This document shows, one piece after another, positions 51,241 to 62,893 of a DNA stretch of 64,000 nt. The translations under genes were made by a program, and so were the position numbers. The first letter of the stretch is position 1. Each line of letters opens with the position of its first letter. Below the pieces are notes generated by a model, which saw only the letters and a list, made by a program, of their open reading frames with translations, was not told where the DNA came from and ran no database searches. Source of the DNA: Begonia masoniana (Eukaryota > Streptophyta > Magnoliopsida > Cucurbitales > Begoniaceae); assembly GCA_022432975.1 (NCBI GenBank), contig CM039505.1:48126897-48190896 (forward strand), read 5' to 3'.

Positions 51241-51900
51241 AAGTGATGATTATCAAGGAAGATACGGGAGAAGTTGAGAGTGAGGATGACCACGAGGTAG
51301 CAGTAAAGGACAAAGATGTCGAGGAGAGTGACCCTGAAGATGAAGTCATGCGTGCTTCCAAGGGACCCTTATTGATGGTTAGGAGACGAGTCCTTGTGAC
51401 TAAAAGTTCAGGAGAGGATTGCCAACGCGAGAATATCTTCCATAGTAGATGTCTTATCAAGGATAAGTTATGCTCTTTAATTATAGATGGAGGAAGTTGT
51501 GCCAACGTGGCATCCGACGAGTTAGTCCAGTAGCTAGGATTAGAGACAACTACACATCCACACCCTTATAAGTTACGATGGTTAGATGATAGAGATGATG
51601 TCAAGGTCTCTCGACAAGTGAGAGTAGATTTTGCTATGGGAAAATATCAAGGTTCAGTTTTATGCGATGTTGTACCCATGAGTGCCAGCCACTAACTTCT
51701 TGGACCACCCTGGCAATTTGATCGTAGTACACACCACGATGGACGTTCCAATTACTATTCCCTCAAGTTTGGAGGTAAGACAATTAAGTTAACACCCCTA
51801 ACCCCCGAGGAAATATTAAAAGATGATACCGCTAGAAAAGAAGCAAATAATAAAGCCAATCTTTATATGACTAGATAGAAGATAAAGGCATCGGTGCTTC
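51241..51900 (+). pseudogene. CRM/Reina-like protease region
   Basis: Acidic spacer, then LCSLIIDGGSCANVASDELV, in which DGGS takes the place of the usual retropepsin D[ST]G active site. A stop at 51531 breaks the frame, followed by RWLDDRDDVKVSRQVRVDF and further stops at about 51693 and 51876. Confidence 0.8.
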
Positions 51901-53508
51901 GAGGAGATCCCATGATCCTAATATTATTTTGCGATAGAGTTATGGAGCTAGGATTAATCCCTGACCCCGTGAAGAAGTTACTCAATCAATTCCAAGACGT
52001 GTTTCTTGAGGAATTGCCCCATGGATTACCCCCTTTGTGTGGTATAGAACATCAAATTGACCTCATCCCTAGGGCCACACTACCTAATAGACCAGCCTAT
52101 AGAATGAACCCCAAGGAGACTAAGAAACTCCAAGATCAAGTTCAAGAATTATTGGATAAATGATACATACGAGAGTCCATGAGCCCCTGTGCAGTTCCCT
52201 CACTTCTGGTACCCAAGAAAGACGGCACAATGAGGATGTGTGTTGATAGCCGAGCCTTGAATCAAAATTACCATAAAATATAGATATCCTATATCTAGGC
52301 TCGAGGATATGTTGGATGAGCTCAGCGGAGCCTCCATATTTTCTAAGGTGGATCTTAAAAGTGGATACTACCAGATAAGAATGAAAGAAGGTGACTAGTG
52401 GAAGACGGCCTTCAAGACTAAGTATGGGTTTTTTGAGTGGATGGTGATGCCCTTCTGGTTATCTAACGCGCCCAGCACTTTCATGAGACTCATGCACCAC
52501 GTGCTAAAAGATTTCCTAGGAAAATTTATTGTTATCTATTTTGACGATATTTTGGTGTATAGTCTAGACCTTCCACAACACCTCAACCATCTTAGTATAC
52601 TTTTCCAAGCCCTCCGAAAAGCTCAATTATTTGGAAATTTAAGCAAATGCTCATTTGGGCAAGACAAAGTTTATTTCCTAGGGTTTGTCATTTCTAAGGA
52701 TGGCATGGAAGCCGATATTGACAAGATCAAGGCCATTAAGGATTGGCCTACCCCCAACTTTATAACTGAAGTACGTAGCTTCCATGGTCTGGCCTCTTTT
52801 TATAGGAGGTTTATAAAAGACTTTAGCTCAATAGTCTCATTGCTCACTGATTGCACTAAGAAGGGAAAAGAGTTTACTTGGACCCCGGCTTGCCAAAAGA
52901 GCTTTGAGCTAATCAAGGACAAGCTATACCACTCGCCAGTGTTAGCACTCCCCAATTTTAACAAGGTATTTGAAATTAAGAGTGATGCTTCCGGAGTTGG
53001 CATTGGAGCCGTACTCATGCAAGAGGGGAAACCCATTGCATACTTTAGTGAGAAACTGAAAGGATCCGTGCTCAATTACTCCACGTACGATAAAGAATTT
53101 TATGCAGTTATTAGAGCATTAGAGCACTGGCAGCATTACCTCTTTTCTCGAGAATTTGTTATCAATACTGACCATCAAGCTTTACGATACCTCAAGGGTC
53201 AGCACAAGTTAAACAAGAGGCATGCTAAGTGGGTAGAATTCTTAGAGAGGTTTCCGTACATTCTAAAGTATGTGAAAGGGGAAAATAATGTAGTCGCCGA
53301 TACACTTTCGAGAAAACACATTCTTCTTACCAAGTTAGGGACTCGATTCTTTGGATTTGAATGGATCAAGCATAATTACGAATCTGACCCTGACTTCGGG
53401 TCATATTACACCAAGTGCAAGGAAAAGGCCGAAGGAGAATATCGACTTATGGACGGCTATTTATTGAGAGCGGGAAAATTATGTATTCCGCAAGGAAGTT
53501 TAAGGTGA
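51901..53508 (+). pseudogene. CRM/Reina-like reverse transcriptase and RNase H
   Basis: A first piece gives KKLLNQFQDVFLEELPHGLP and NRPAYRMNPKETKKLQDQVQ. A stop at about 52161 and a frameshift near 52270 follow. The long frame from 52441 has [14 protein letters not shown], the catalytic YFDDILVYS, and RNase H with [38 protein letters not shown] and [11 protein letters not shown], ending after [11 protein letters not shown]. This is a Gypsy pol with frame breaks. Confidence 0.92.
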
Positions 53509-54652
53509 TGTCTTGCAAAAGAATCTCATTATGAAGGATTAGCGAGTCATTTCGGGGAGAAGAAGACCCTCGATATGCTTAAGGAACACTTTTATTGGCC
53601 ACATATGAAAAGAGACGTGCACCGCTTGGTGGAGACATGCGTTGTGTGCAAGAAAGCCAAGAGTAAGGTTCTACCACAAGGCTTATATATGCCCTTACCA
53701 GTTCCCTCACACCCTTGGACTGAAGTTAGTATGGACTTCGTTTTGGGATTGCCACGAACTGCTCTTAATAAGGATTCGATCATGGTGGTTGTGGATCGTT
53801 TCTCCAAGATGGCACATTTTATCCCTTGTGCAAAAACGGATGACGCCTTCTTTATAGCTGACCTATTTTTCAAGAAAATCATTCGCCTACATGGCATACC
53901 ACATTCCATAGTGTCGGACCGGGATACTAAATTTTTAAGCGCCTTCTGGACCACTTTGTTGAAGAAGTTGGGGACAAAGTTGTGTTTTAGCACATCTTTT
54001 CACTCCAAACTGATGGGCAAACGGAAGTTGTTAACAGAACCTCTTACGCAGTATTGTAGGTAAGAAACTATCCAGTTATGATGTAGTCCTTCCCGGATTG
54101 GAATTTGCTTACAATCGCACCCTTCATTCCACTACTGAGCAATCGCCCTTTGAGGTTGCCTATGGGTTTAATCCTTGTACACCGTTGGACCTTGTTCCTT
54201 TGCTATTTACTGAACTGGCCAACCCATCAAGAGCGAACAAGGCTGAACAGATTAAGAAATTACATGATAGCGTGCGTCAAGCCATCGAGACGAGAAATGC
54301 AAGTGTTGCCAAACGAGTAAACAAAGGTCGAAAAGAAGTTATCTTCAACGAAGAAGATTTTGTTTGGTTGCACCTACGAAAAGATAGATTCCCAGACAAA
54401 AGGAAATCTAAGCTCCTTCCCCGTGCGGATGGACCCTTCAAGGTGTTGCAGCGGATCAATAACAACGCTTATAAGATTGAACTGCCCATAGAGTACGGAG
54501 TATCTGCCACGTTCAATGTCATGGACCTCTCACACTATATAAGCGATGAAGAAAACTCCGAGGGGCCTAAATTAAAGGATTTAAGGTCAAATTCTCAATC
54601 ACCTAAGGAGGATGTTGTGCCCCATAGGCCCATTACACAATCCCAGACCTGA
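53509..54652 (+). pseudogene. CRM/Reina-like integrase reaching the 3' LTR
   Basis: Zinc-binding HHCC part (HFGEKKTLDMLKEHFYWPHM, then CVVCKKAKSK), catalytic core with PWTEVSMDFVLGLPR and VDRFSKMAHFIPCAK, SDRDTKFLSAFW, a frameshift near 54040, then EFAYNRTLHSTTEQSPFEVA, and the C-terminal LRKDRFPDKRKSKLLPRADG ... VSATFNVMDLSHY typical of CRM/Reina. The frame crosses into the 3' LTR and ends at TGA 54650-54652; the 5' LTR lacks that stop and stays open 28 codons longer. Confidence 0.88.
54605..54612 (+). other. Polypurine tract of the CRM/Reina-like element
   Basis: AAGGAGGA directly before the 3' LTR. It also encodes integrase residues, because the ORF overlaps the LTR. Confidence 0.7.
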
Positions 54653-55594
54653 GCCTACACTTTAACTAACACACTTGTCTCTTTTGCAGGTCATGGATCG
54701 TGTGAAGACTTGGAGGACATCATGGACGACTTGAAATGAGAGATTAAAGCTGGGGACGTCGACCAACCAAAGCATCTCATCATGTGGAAAGACTAAAGAG
54801 GCACCTTAATGCTCACATGGGAATTTGTCTTCTCGAGCTTTGATATTTGTTGCTTTTTTAAAATTTCGAACTTATTGGCAAACGTTGGCCTTCTTGTTTA
54901 AACTTTATTAGATGAATGTCAGGATTAGATGAATGTTATGATTAGTTGGTGGCTTGGTTTATGCCTTGGCCCATTGAAGTTGAAGACTTGGCTCAAGCCC
55001 AAATGATGGTCCATCATCCCCCTCCAAGCCCAAGCCCAAGCCCACCATTAGGTCTATATATTCATGGCATTGATGTTTGTAATTTTTTTGGATGATTTTT
55101 ATGAGCACCCACGGATTTCTCTCTCAATAGAAGAAAGCTTGGAGCAAGGAGCTTTCAAGGTAAGCTCGATTGACAACAACCGAGGGGCTGCGCCCCCGAA
55201 ACTGATCTTCAAGCTTAGTAGCTTGTTAGAACGGATTTGCCATCTTCTTCTCCTTTCTTTTGAGATCGGAAAATGGCAAAAAGTGGCCTAACCGATTCCT
55301 TGAATCGAGTTCTCTTCCTTGGAAGAAAACTCTTGCCAAAATGCTTCAAATAGCGATTATTGGCCGATTCTTGGAAACATTCGATAAAATCTTTAAATCA
55401 ACAAATCTGGACCACGCCATTCACCAGCACACATCTCATTCACCTTTGTACACGCACTAAAAATTTCATTTCGTTCCGAGCACGTTTGATATTGCGTTTT
55501 CATTTACCTTCTCAGATTTGTCGGTTTTGTGTCACCCGGAAACTAACTGTCGTAATCGAGTTCTTGAGTCCTATTTGCAGGTCGGAGCTCAACA
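54613..55594 (+). repeat. 3' LTR of the CRM/Reina-like element (982 bp)
   Basis: TGTTGTGCCCC to GGAGCTCAACA, collinear with 45687-47155 apart from the G run and small indels. Two substitutions change the LTR-encoded reading: a CGA to CAA and a CGA to TGA. Confidence 0.9.
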
Positions 55595-56590
55595 AGACCA
55601 CTACGATTGATGCATGGTACTTTGACAGCAGGTGCTCTAGACATATAACTGGTGAAAAAAAAATTTTAAAGAACATTATATCAGGAGGATTGGGAAAAGT
55701 AACATTTGGCAATGGTGTCACAGCAAATGTTATTAGAAAAGGAACACTAGATTTTCCAGGGCTGCCAACATTGGAAAATGCTCTTCTAGTAAAAGGTCTA
55801 AAAGCTAATCTGATCAACATTAGTCAGTTATGTGATCAAGATCTGAAGGTTCATTTCACTTGCGGTAAATGTGTTGTATTGGATCATAAGAACAAATGCA
55901 TCATCGAAGGAGTTAGTTCGTCTAACAAATGCTATCTCATCTCATCCTTATCTACCTGTGTTCGATCAAGCATGGAAAATTCCATTTTATCGCATCGAAA
56001 GTTGGGTCATGTTAATATTAGGATGTTAAATCAGATTATTTCAAAAGAAGCTGTCTGTGGGACTCCTATGATAAACCTTAATGAAGACAAAGTGTGTGGT
56101 CCATGTCAGATTGGGAAGCAAACTAAAGTGTCACACCAAATGTCGTAGGCACCAACAACTAATCGTGTTCTTGAGTTGCTGCATATGGATCTAATGGGTC
56201 CGATGACTGTGGAAAGTATCGGAGGAAAACAATATGCTTATGTTGTGGTTGATGATTTTTCAAGGTATACTTGAGTTGATTTTCTTAGAGAAAAATTTGA
56301 CACCTTCAACGCTTTCAAAGCCTTATGTGTTCGGCTCCAACGTGAGAAAAATTGTGTCACTGTAAAGGTTATTTGAATTCGTAGTGACCATGGGAAAGAA
56401 TTTGAGAACTCAGATTTCTCAAACTTCTGCAATCAACTTAGAATCTCTCAAGAATTCTCTGCACCTAAAACTCCTCAGCAAAATGGAGTAGTTGAGCAGA
56501 AAAATTGAACTATAGCAGAAATATCACGCGTAATGTTACACAAAAAAATGTTCCTAAGAGATTCTAGGTTGAAGCTATGAGCATAGCTTG
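55595..56590 (+). pseudogene. Copia GAG-pre-integrase and integrase
   Basis: Continues the host Copia: AWYFDSRCSRHITGE (a degraded protease-distal motif), HRKLGHVNIRMLNQIISKEA and CGPCQIGKQTK of the zinc-binding part, a stop, then LLHMDLMGPMTVESIGGKQY, VVVDDFSRYT and, after more stops, KTPQQNGVVEQKN. Homology stops near 56590. The frame has several in-frame stops. Confidence 0.88.
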
Positions 56591-57337
56591 AGGATTTATA
56601 AATTCTTGGCTTGTTGAGCCTGTTTTGAAGCAAAAGAAATATGTTTTTTAATGTAAACTCATGGATTGCATTTTATGATTGTCTCAAGGTTTTGAAAGGA
56701 AATGATAAAATCAATTTTCACATGCATTTGAATATAGTATAGGGTTCCCTACTGAGTTAGTCGCTCACCGCAATAGACCGCATTCTTTTGCCCAAGTTAG
56801 GAACGTAGAGGCAGTTGGTGATGATGCTCGCCGAGAAGTAGTTTCGTACTTTGTTCTCCTCTTTATTTTCTTGAGGGTTATTCTTTATCGTTGTGAGGAA
56901 TTTTGATTACTTCATTTCTCTTTATTTGGTATGTATAAGTTATTGGGTGTTTGGTACTTAGTTCCTGCACTGCATTTTGTTGGATTATTTAAGTTTTGCA
57001 CTATCTTATTTTTATGTGATTGCTACGTAGACGACCACTAGTTCTTTGTGGGGCATGACACACTTTATTTTCAAATCTTCCATTGTAAATCAAGTCTTGG
57101 GCTGGGCCATCGGGAACTCTTCGAAGATCAGGTCACTTGACTCAGCGTTTCTGTCTTGTCCCGTCTTTGGGTCCTGACAAGTGTTATATATATATATATA
57201 TATATTCTAAGACATGACATATTAATATTTCACAAAGATATTTTGAAAAGCATGACTCAAGATTTAGTACAATAAAATAAATCTCTACCTCGACATTAAT
57301 AAGTTTTCTTACAACTGTGAACAATATGTTTAGGTAT
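56591..57337. other. Degraded repeat, possibly an LTR remnant; (TA)n tract
   Basis: No coding. A GAGGCAGTTGGTGATGATG word near 56811 resembles GACGCAGTTGGTGATGTACG in the solo LTR at 36187, so part may be an old LTR of that group. A (TA)n tract of about 20 bases lies at 57187. Confidence 0.4.
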
Positions 57338-58328
57338 ATTCTCAAACTCAAAAAACTCCTCCAAACGTATATCAAATCAGTCATTAAAATCCAACCAACA
57401 TGGGAATGATTTGGGAAACAAAGTGCCAAGGTGCCAAGGTGCCAAGCTATGACCATGAGAGAAATGTGTTGTGTGGTCAACTGAGATAGAGTAATCGGCC
57501 AAACAAAAGAGGTGGTGGATAGAAAATATGGATGTGGTTGACTCGTAATGTCACACGGTCAATTCTCTTCAATAAGGGATCAATCAACTTAGACCAGGAT
57601 TAGCCAATCAATTACAAGGTCGATCGACCTACATAAAGTGCGATCGATCTCGAAACTGATTAAGACTAACGACAAGTTTCTTGGTGGTATTTGGTCAATC
57701 GGACCATAGATGTAGTTTATCGGAGGAATAACCTAACCTTGAACCAAGTGAGTTTTCAAGGATGATTTTTGCAAAAAAAAAAAAAAAAATTGTCCTCTGC
57801 AGCAGTCCTTCCTTCCAATTGATTTACGCTCTTCATGACATTGTCATAGACCTAGATCAATCAATATAACTTAACAATATCAAGTTTTTAAGCTGGACAT
57901 CAGATTCCCACAAAAATATTTGAAAGATATGAGAAACGACTAAGAAATTCTCAAACTCAAAAACTCCTCCAAACGTATATCAAATCAGTCATTAAAATCC
58001 AACCAACATGGGAATGATTTGGGAAACAAAGTGCCAAGGTGCCAAGGTGCCAAGCTATGACCATGAGAGAAATGTGTTGTGTGGTCAACTGAGATAGAGT
58101 AATCGGCCAAACAAAAGAGGTGGTGGATAGAAAATATGGATGTGGTTGACTCGTAATGTCACACGGTCAATTCTCTTCAATAAGGGATCAATCAACTTAG
58201 ACCAGGATTAGCCAATCAATTACAAGGTCGATCGACCTACATAAAGTGCGATCGATCTCGAAACTGATTAAGACTAACGACAAGTTTCTTGGTGGTATTT
58301 GGTCAATCGGACATAGATGTAGTTTATC
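57338..58328. repeat. Direct duplication of a 384-bp unit at 609-bp offset
   Basis: 57338-57721 and 57947-58328 agree except for two single-base indels as read by eye (an A-run and ACC/AC). Each copy holds a triple GTGCCAAG word and GGTCGATCGACC with GCGATCGATC. Each is also related to the diverged repeat at 3205-3430. Spacer 57722-57946 is unrelated and has an A-run. Confidence 0.9.
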
Positions 58329-58734
58329 ATCCTTGATGACAATTGACAAAATATGAAAATTTAGACTTTAGGAGCACAAACACGACGAGTCCTCCTCGAC
58401 TCACGCTGCACCTCTACCTTCTTCTCGTCTCTCTATCTCACTAGTTGCGGTCAAAAGAAAAGAGAGCGGGCTTCTTTTATATAAGAATTTTTAATAATTT
58501 TATTTATAGGTTAAATAATTTAAATGGTTATAATAAATTTATAGACGCACACATATACATATATATTAAATAATTCTTGAATCTTGAGTCATCGAAAATA
58601 CAAACTTTTAGAATGCACTTTGATTTATTGAGCACTATTTTAATTTTAACCACCCCATCAAATTTGGACCACTTAATGTATAATAATATAGTGTTTTAAA
58701 ATTAACAAAAGAGATGGAGATTTACAATCTCTAG
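58329..58734. other. AT-rich spacer, nothing recognised
   Basis: No ORF or repeat could be supported between the duplication and the satellite scrap. Confidence 0.4.
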
Positions 58735-58835
58735 ATAAAATTTTAAGAGACGTTTCTTTTTAAATGTAGCTTCATTCTTGGTTGCTCATTACTTTAAAAA
58801 TTTAATAAAATGTCTAATAAAAAAACACAAATAAC
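58735..58835. repeat. Satellite scrap
   Basis: Part of one monomer (AAATTTTAAGAGACG, then GTAGCTTCATTCTTGGTTGC, then AATAAAATGTCTAATAAA). It lies about 30 kb from the main array and adjoins the plus-strand Copia. Confidence 0.75.
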
Positions 58836-58844
58836 TTAAAATTG

Positions 58845-59034
58845 AAGAAGTTGAGGACCGACAATAGTTTAGAGCATTGCTCTTTAGAATTTGATGTTTA
58901 TTATCAAAAGGAAGGCATCATGAGACACTGCATAGTGAGACACACTCCCAACAAAATGGCTTGGCTGAGCGAATGAATCGGACGATCATGGAAATGGTGC
59001 GATGTATGTTTCTTACATCAAGTTTACTTACAAT
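58845..59034 (+). pseudogene. Plus-strand Copia integrase fragment, left part
   Basis: VRHTPQQNGLAERMNRTIME with preceding TDNSLEHCSLEFDVYY, the DD35E end of a Copia integrase. The frame goes on past the inserted minus-strand element with FWVEAVKTTSYVINLSPS at about 62903. No LTR is seen on its left. Confidence 0.85.
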
Positions 59035-59074
59035 TGATGTTTACAAAACTCTTAAACCAATTTGATGTATCTCA

Positions 59075-60050
59075 TTAACCCCTTAGGTGCATGCTAGTGA
59101 GGTTTCCCCGGGTTAGCCATAAACCTGGTTGTAATGCTAATAGCGAAAGCTATATCTGGGCGTGTACAAATCATTGCATATATTGTACACCCTATATTAT
59201 TTGCATATAGAATATTTTCCATATTTTTTAGCTCAGCTTTAAGCTTTGGACTCTAATCATGGTTTAGCTTGAAGTGAGCACCTAATAGAGTCTTCACCGG
59301 TTTGAGATTATGTAGCTCAAACGTGTCAAGTACTTTATGTAAATAACTTTTCTGTGACAAAGTTATTGTCCTTGCATTTCTGTTCCTATAAATCTCTATC
59401 CCCAATATTTTACTTGCATGACCCATATCCTTCATGTCAAATTCAGCTCTAAGATCAGCCTTCAATTTGGTTAAACCATTGATGTTTTTACCAGCCATCA
59501 ATATATCGTCAACATATAGAAGAATGTACAGAGTGTGTTCTTCTTCATCCTTTTTTACATAAACACAGTGATCATGCAGGCTTTTGATGAAACCTATTGA
59601 AGTAATAAACTCATCGAATCTTTTATTCCACTGCCGAGGGGATTGCTTCAACTAGTACAATGATTTGTGAATCAAACAAACCATATTAGGATCAGAGGTT
59701 TCAAAACCTTCAAATTGTGTGGTTTACTCAAGGTTTCTGTGTAAAAATGCTGTTCTAACATTTATTTGCTCTAATTTTAAATTCATTGCTGCTACAAGTG
59801 AGAGGAGTACTCTAATGGATGTCTGCCTAACTACAGGTAAGAACACTTCATTGTAATCAATTCCTTGTCTTTGAGAGAAATATTTTGCAACATACCTAGC
59901 TTTATACCTTGGCTTTCCATCTTTCCATGAAAGCTTCTTTTAGTTTAAATACCATTTGCAGCCTATGATCTTTTGATTCTTAGGTTTGTGTACCAGACTC
60001 TAGGTTCTATTTTTGTTTAACGAGTCCATCTCCTCTTTCATCGCTTCTAG
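59075..60050 (-). pseudogene. Minus-strand Copia reverse transcriptase
   Basis: Frames give DYNEVFLPVVRQTSIRVLLS, NVRTAFLH, SPRQWNKRFDEFITSIGF and the catalytic ILLYVDDILMAGK, then SQKSYLHKVLDTFELHNLKP and ICTRPDIAFAISITT near the left end. Stops and shifts at about 59250 and 59655. Confidence 0.88.
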
Positions 60051-61150
60051 CCACTTATCGCTGTCAGAACGAGACAAGGCTCCTTGTAGCTCAATGGTTC
60101 TGAATTCAACAAATCAAAGGTAGTCAGTAATGCATACGCAATAATATCAACGTATCCTAACCTCTGTACTGGCTTAATTACCCTCCTTGATTTGTCCCTG
60201 GTGAGCTGATAATCTTGCTCACTGTTATCGCCTTGTGAATCAGGGAGTTGTTCATCTTCAACTTCAATGGGAGGTAAAACTTGATGGGAAGATATTGTAG
60301 ATGAGGGTTCCAGTTGCTCCACCTCAAGCAAGGTACTAGGTTGAGGTGCTTGGTGTTTCTCAGGAATACTTGCAAGAACCTGTTTAGAGGAAAATGAGAT
60401 TCATAAACACAACATCTCCACTGCTGATAAGTTTTTGTTGTCGGCTCAAGGGACCATAATGGGTATCCCTTCACACCTTCTTGATAACCCAAGAAGATAC
60501 ATCTTGTAGCTCAAGGATGAAGTTTGCCTTGTGTGCAGTGAGCATATGCTGCACACCCAAAAAACTTTTAATGCATTGTAATCTACAAGGAATTTATACC
60601 AGACTTCGAAATAAGTCTTAAAGTTCAATGCTACTGACGGGCAGAGATTTGTTAAATAGGCTGCTATTTTTACAGCCTCTGCCCAGAATGATGTTGGAAG
60701 CAATGCCATAAGAAACATGCATCTCACTCATTCCAGGAGTGTTTGATTCATTCTTTCTGCCAAACCATTCTGTTGAGGCGTGTAGGCAAGTGAGTGATGT
60801 CTTCTTATCCCTTCCTGTTTACAGTAAATATCAAAGACTTTGTAGCAAAACTTCATACCATTATAAGTTCTAGAGTTTTTACTTTCCTGGAGGTTTGACT
60901 TTCAATCATGGTTTTCCGGTGCTTAAAAGTGTCAAACACTTTATCTTTTGTTCTTAGGCAGTAAACCCACACCTGCCTTGGGTGATCATTTATAAGGGTT
61001 AAGAAATAATGGGTTCAACCCTTAGATGCTATTTTTTCCTGCCCCCAAACATCAGAATGAACATAGTCCCAAATGTGCTCTGATGTGTGTTTACCCCTCG
61101 TGAACCTAATTTGAGTGCTCTTGCCAAGTACATAGGGTTCACATAAAGGT
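60051..61150 (-). pseudogene. Minus-strand Copia integrase and linker
   Basis: Shows a PQQNGLAERMNQT motif near 60745-60785, PTSFWAEAVKIAAYLTNLCP, and a linker with QLTRDKSRRVIKPVQRLGY upstream of the RT. Several frames are needed, so it is broken. Confidence 0.83.
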
Positions 61151-61172
61151 TTGTTTGCATTAATATTGACAC

Positions 61173-61620
61173 TTAATAGCTTCTGGTTTGAAACTCAGTT
61201 AACCCTTTCATGCTTACGTGACCCAATCTAAAATGCAATAAGTCAAGGTTATCATCAATAGTAATTGCAACATGAGATGATTTTTCAAAAATTGTTTTGC
61301 CATGTAAGATGTACAATCCATTGTTCAGATTACCCTTCATCAACGTGATGTTTCCTTTAAAAATTTTCATAGATCCGCTCTCAACTCTAATCATGCAACA
61401 TGATTTATCCAACAATCCTACATAAAGTAGATTACATTTAAGCATGGGAACGTACCGTACGTGTTGTATGGTCCTAACACATCTATCATGCATAGAATTT
61501 GAACTTGTCCTTCTCCTTCAACTTGGCAGGATTGATTATTGCCAAAGAGAACTCTCCCTCCTTAACAGCTAGTGTAATTATGAAGCCAATCTCTCATTGG
61601 CGTCATATGAATGAAGCAGC
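61173..61620 (-). pseudogene. Minus-strand Copia GAG-pre-integrase
   Basis: Open for 106 codons with QHVRYVPMLKCNLLYVGLLD and LDLLHFRLGHVSMKGL, the typical pre-integrase string. A degraded protease-like part precedes it (61500-61620). Confidence 0.85.
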
Positions 61621-61642
61621 ATGAGCCAAGGATCCATTGATC

Positions 61643-62230
61643 CTATGAGTCAGTTTTAGAGGCAATGAGAATTTTAAAAGACTCATACCCGTCAGTTGCA
61701 ACTATAGCATCGGCTTTCTCAACTTTCTTTTCGTTTAATTTTTGTTTCCTCTCATAGCAATTTTTTTTTGTAGTGACCCTCTTTATGAAAAAAGAAGCAC
61801 CTCCGTCCACTTTTGGACTTGGATCTTGATCTGCCTTTATTATTCTTCTGATCTCTGTTCTGTGAGTGTCCACACACAGATAAAGTCTCACCAGTAGTTG
61901 AATCTTTAATTTCAATTTTTCTTTGCAGTTCTTTGGAGTTTAAGGCGGCCTTAACTTCAGCCATTGTAAGAGTTTGTTTGCCATACAACATCGTATCCAC
62001 GAAGTGTTCATAATCTTTTGGCAAAAAACTCAACAATATTATTGCTTGATCTTCTTCCTCTACTTTTACACTAATATTGTGTAGGTCCTTGATGATTCTA
62101 TTGAAATCATCCACATGCTTATGCATCTCTATGGTGTCTTCCATGGAGAGTGTGTAAAGTTTTTTCTTGAGATATAGCTGATTGGTTAAAGTCCACTACA
62201 TGTACAAAGCCTCCAATATATGCCATATTC
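61643..62230 (-). pseudogene. Minus-strand Copia gag
   Basis: HKHVDDFNRIIKDLHNISVK, LLSFLPKDYEHFVDTML and MAEVKAALNSKELQRK mark the UBN2-type gag. A KSGRRCFFFHKEGHYKKK segment is a damaged CCHC knuckle. A frameshift occurs near 61780. Confidence 0.87.
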
Positions 62231-62544
62231 CTAACGCTTGATGTTCTTAGACTTTGTCACCAAGACTAAGGAGAATGGCGCTGTGCGCCTTGGATTCAAT
62301 ATCGTAGGTGAAAACTTTATCTGCTTCTTGGAGTTTGATCATTGCATCCTCATCCAGAGCATGTGCGAGCCCTTAGTGTACCAACAGGGCTTTCATTTTT
62401 ATTCTCTAGAGGCTCAAGTCATTACAGCTCGTGAATTTTTTAACCTCAAACTTTGCCATACTGTCAAATGGTGTATTGTCAGATCAAGAACATGAAAGAT
62501 CAAAGAATTTTTGAAAGATAGAGCATCACACTCACCGCACCAAT
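62231..62544. other. Leader of the minus-strand Copia
   Basis: Between gag and the 5' LTR. Degraded gag start and leader; no separate gene. Confidence 0.5.
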
Positions 62545-62893
62545 TGATGTTCTCAAAACTCTTAAACTGATTTGACGATAATTGAATAAATAGAGAAGGG
62601 AGAAGAGAAAGAAAGAGACTCAGAGATTTTACTAGGTTCAGACACTAACGTCCTATATCCAAAGATACAACAGCCATTGATTCACTAGTTTCACAAAAGT
62701 AATTACAGTCACTAATGTAAAAGAAAACAAACTCACACCCTGAATACTAACTCTCTGTTCATCACTATTTTCCAATATCTAAAACATAGTTCTCTACTTC
62801 AACATAAAGAATAAACTCTAACCTAGCTCATCAAGACAATAACCGTCCCCAACGAAAAGTATATACCACTTTCCAAAAGCTGAGTCATATATT
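62545..62893 (-). repeat. 5' LTR of the minus-strand Copia (about 349 bp)
   Basis: Plus-strand left end TGATGTTCTCAAAACTC matches the truncated LTR at 59035. The right end near CATATATTA is placed by where the host integrase frame resumes, so it may be off by a few bases. Confidence 0.7.

Larger units (their letters stand above)
59035..62893 (-). mobile_element. Minus-strand Copia element inserted in the plus-strand Copia
   Basis: A 5' LTR of about 349 bp (62545-62893), an ATTGGTGCGG PBS-like word beside it, then gag, GAG-pre-integrase, integrase and RT on the minus strand. At the left only about 33 bases of the LTR end (TGATGTTTACAAAACTC) remain, joined straight to the RNase H/RT end, so most of the 3' LTR is deleted. 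Likely duplication ACAAT on the left and ACAAG on the right. Confidence 0.8.
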
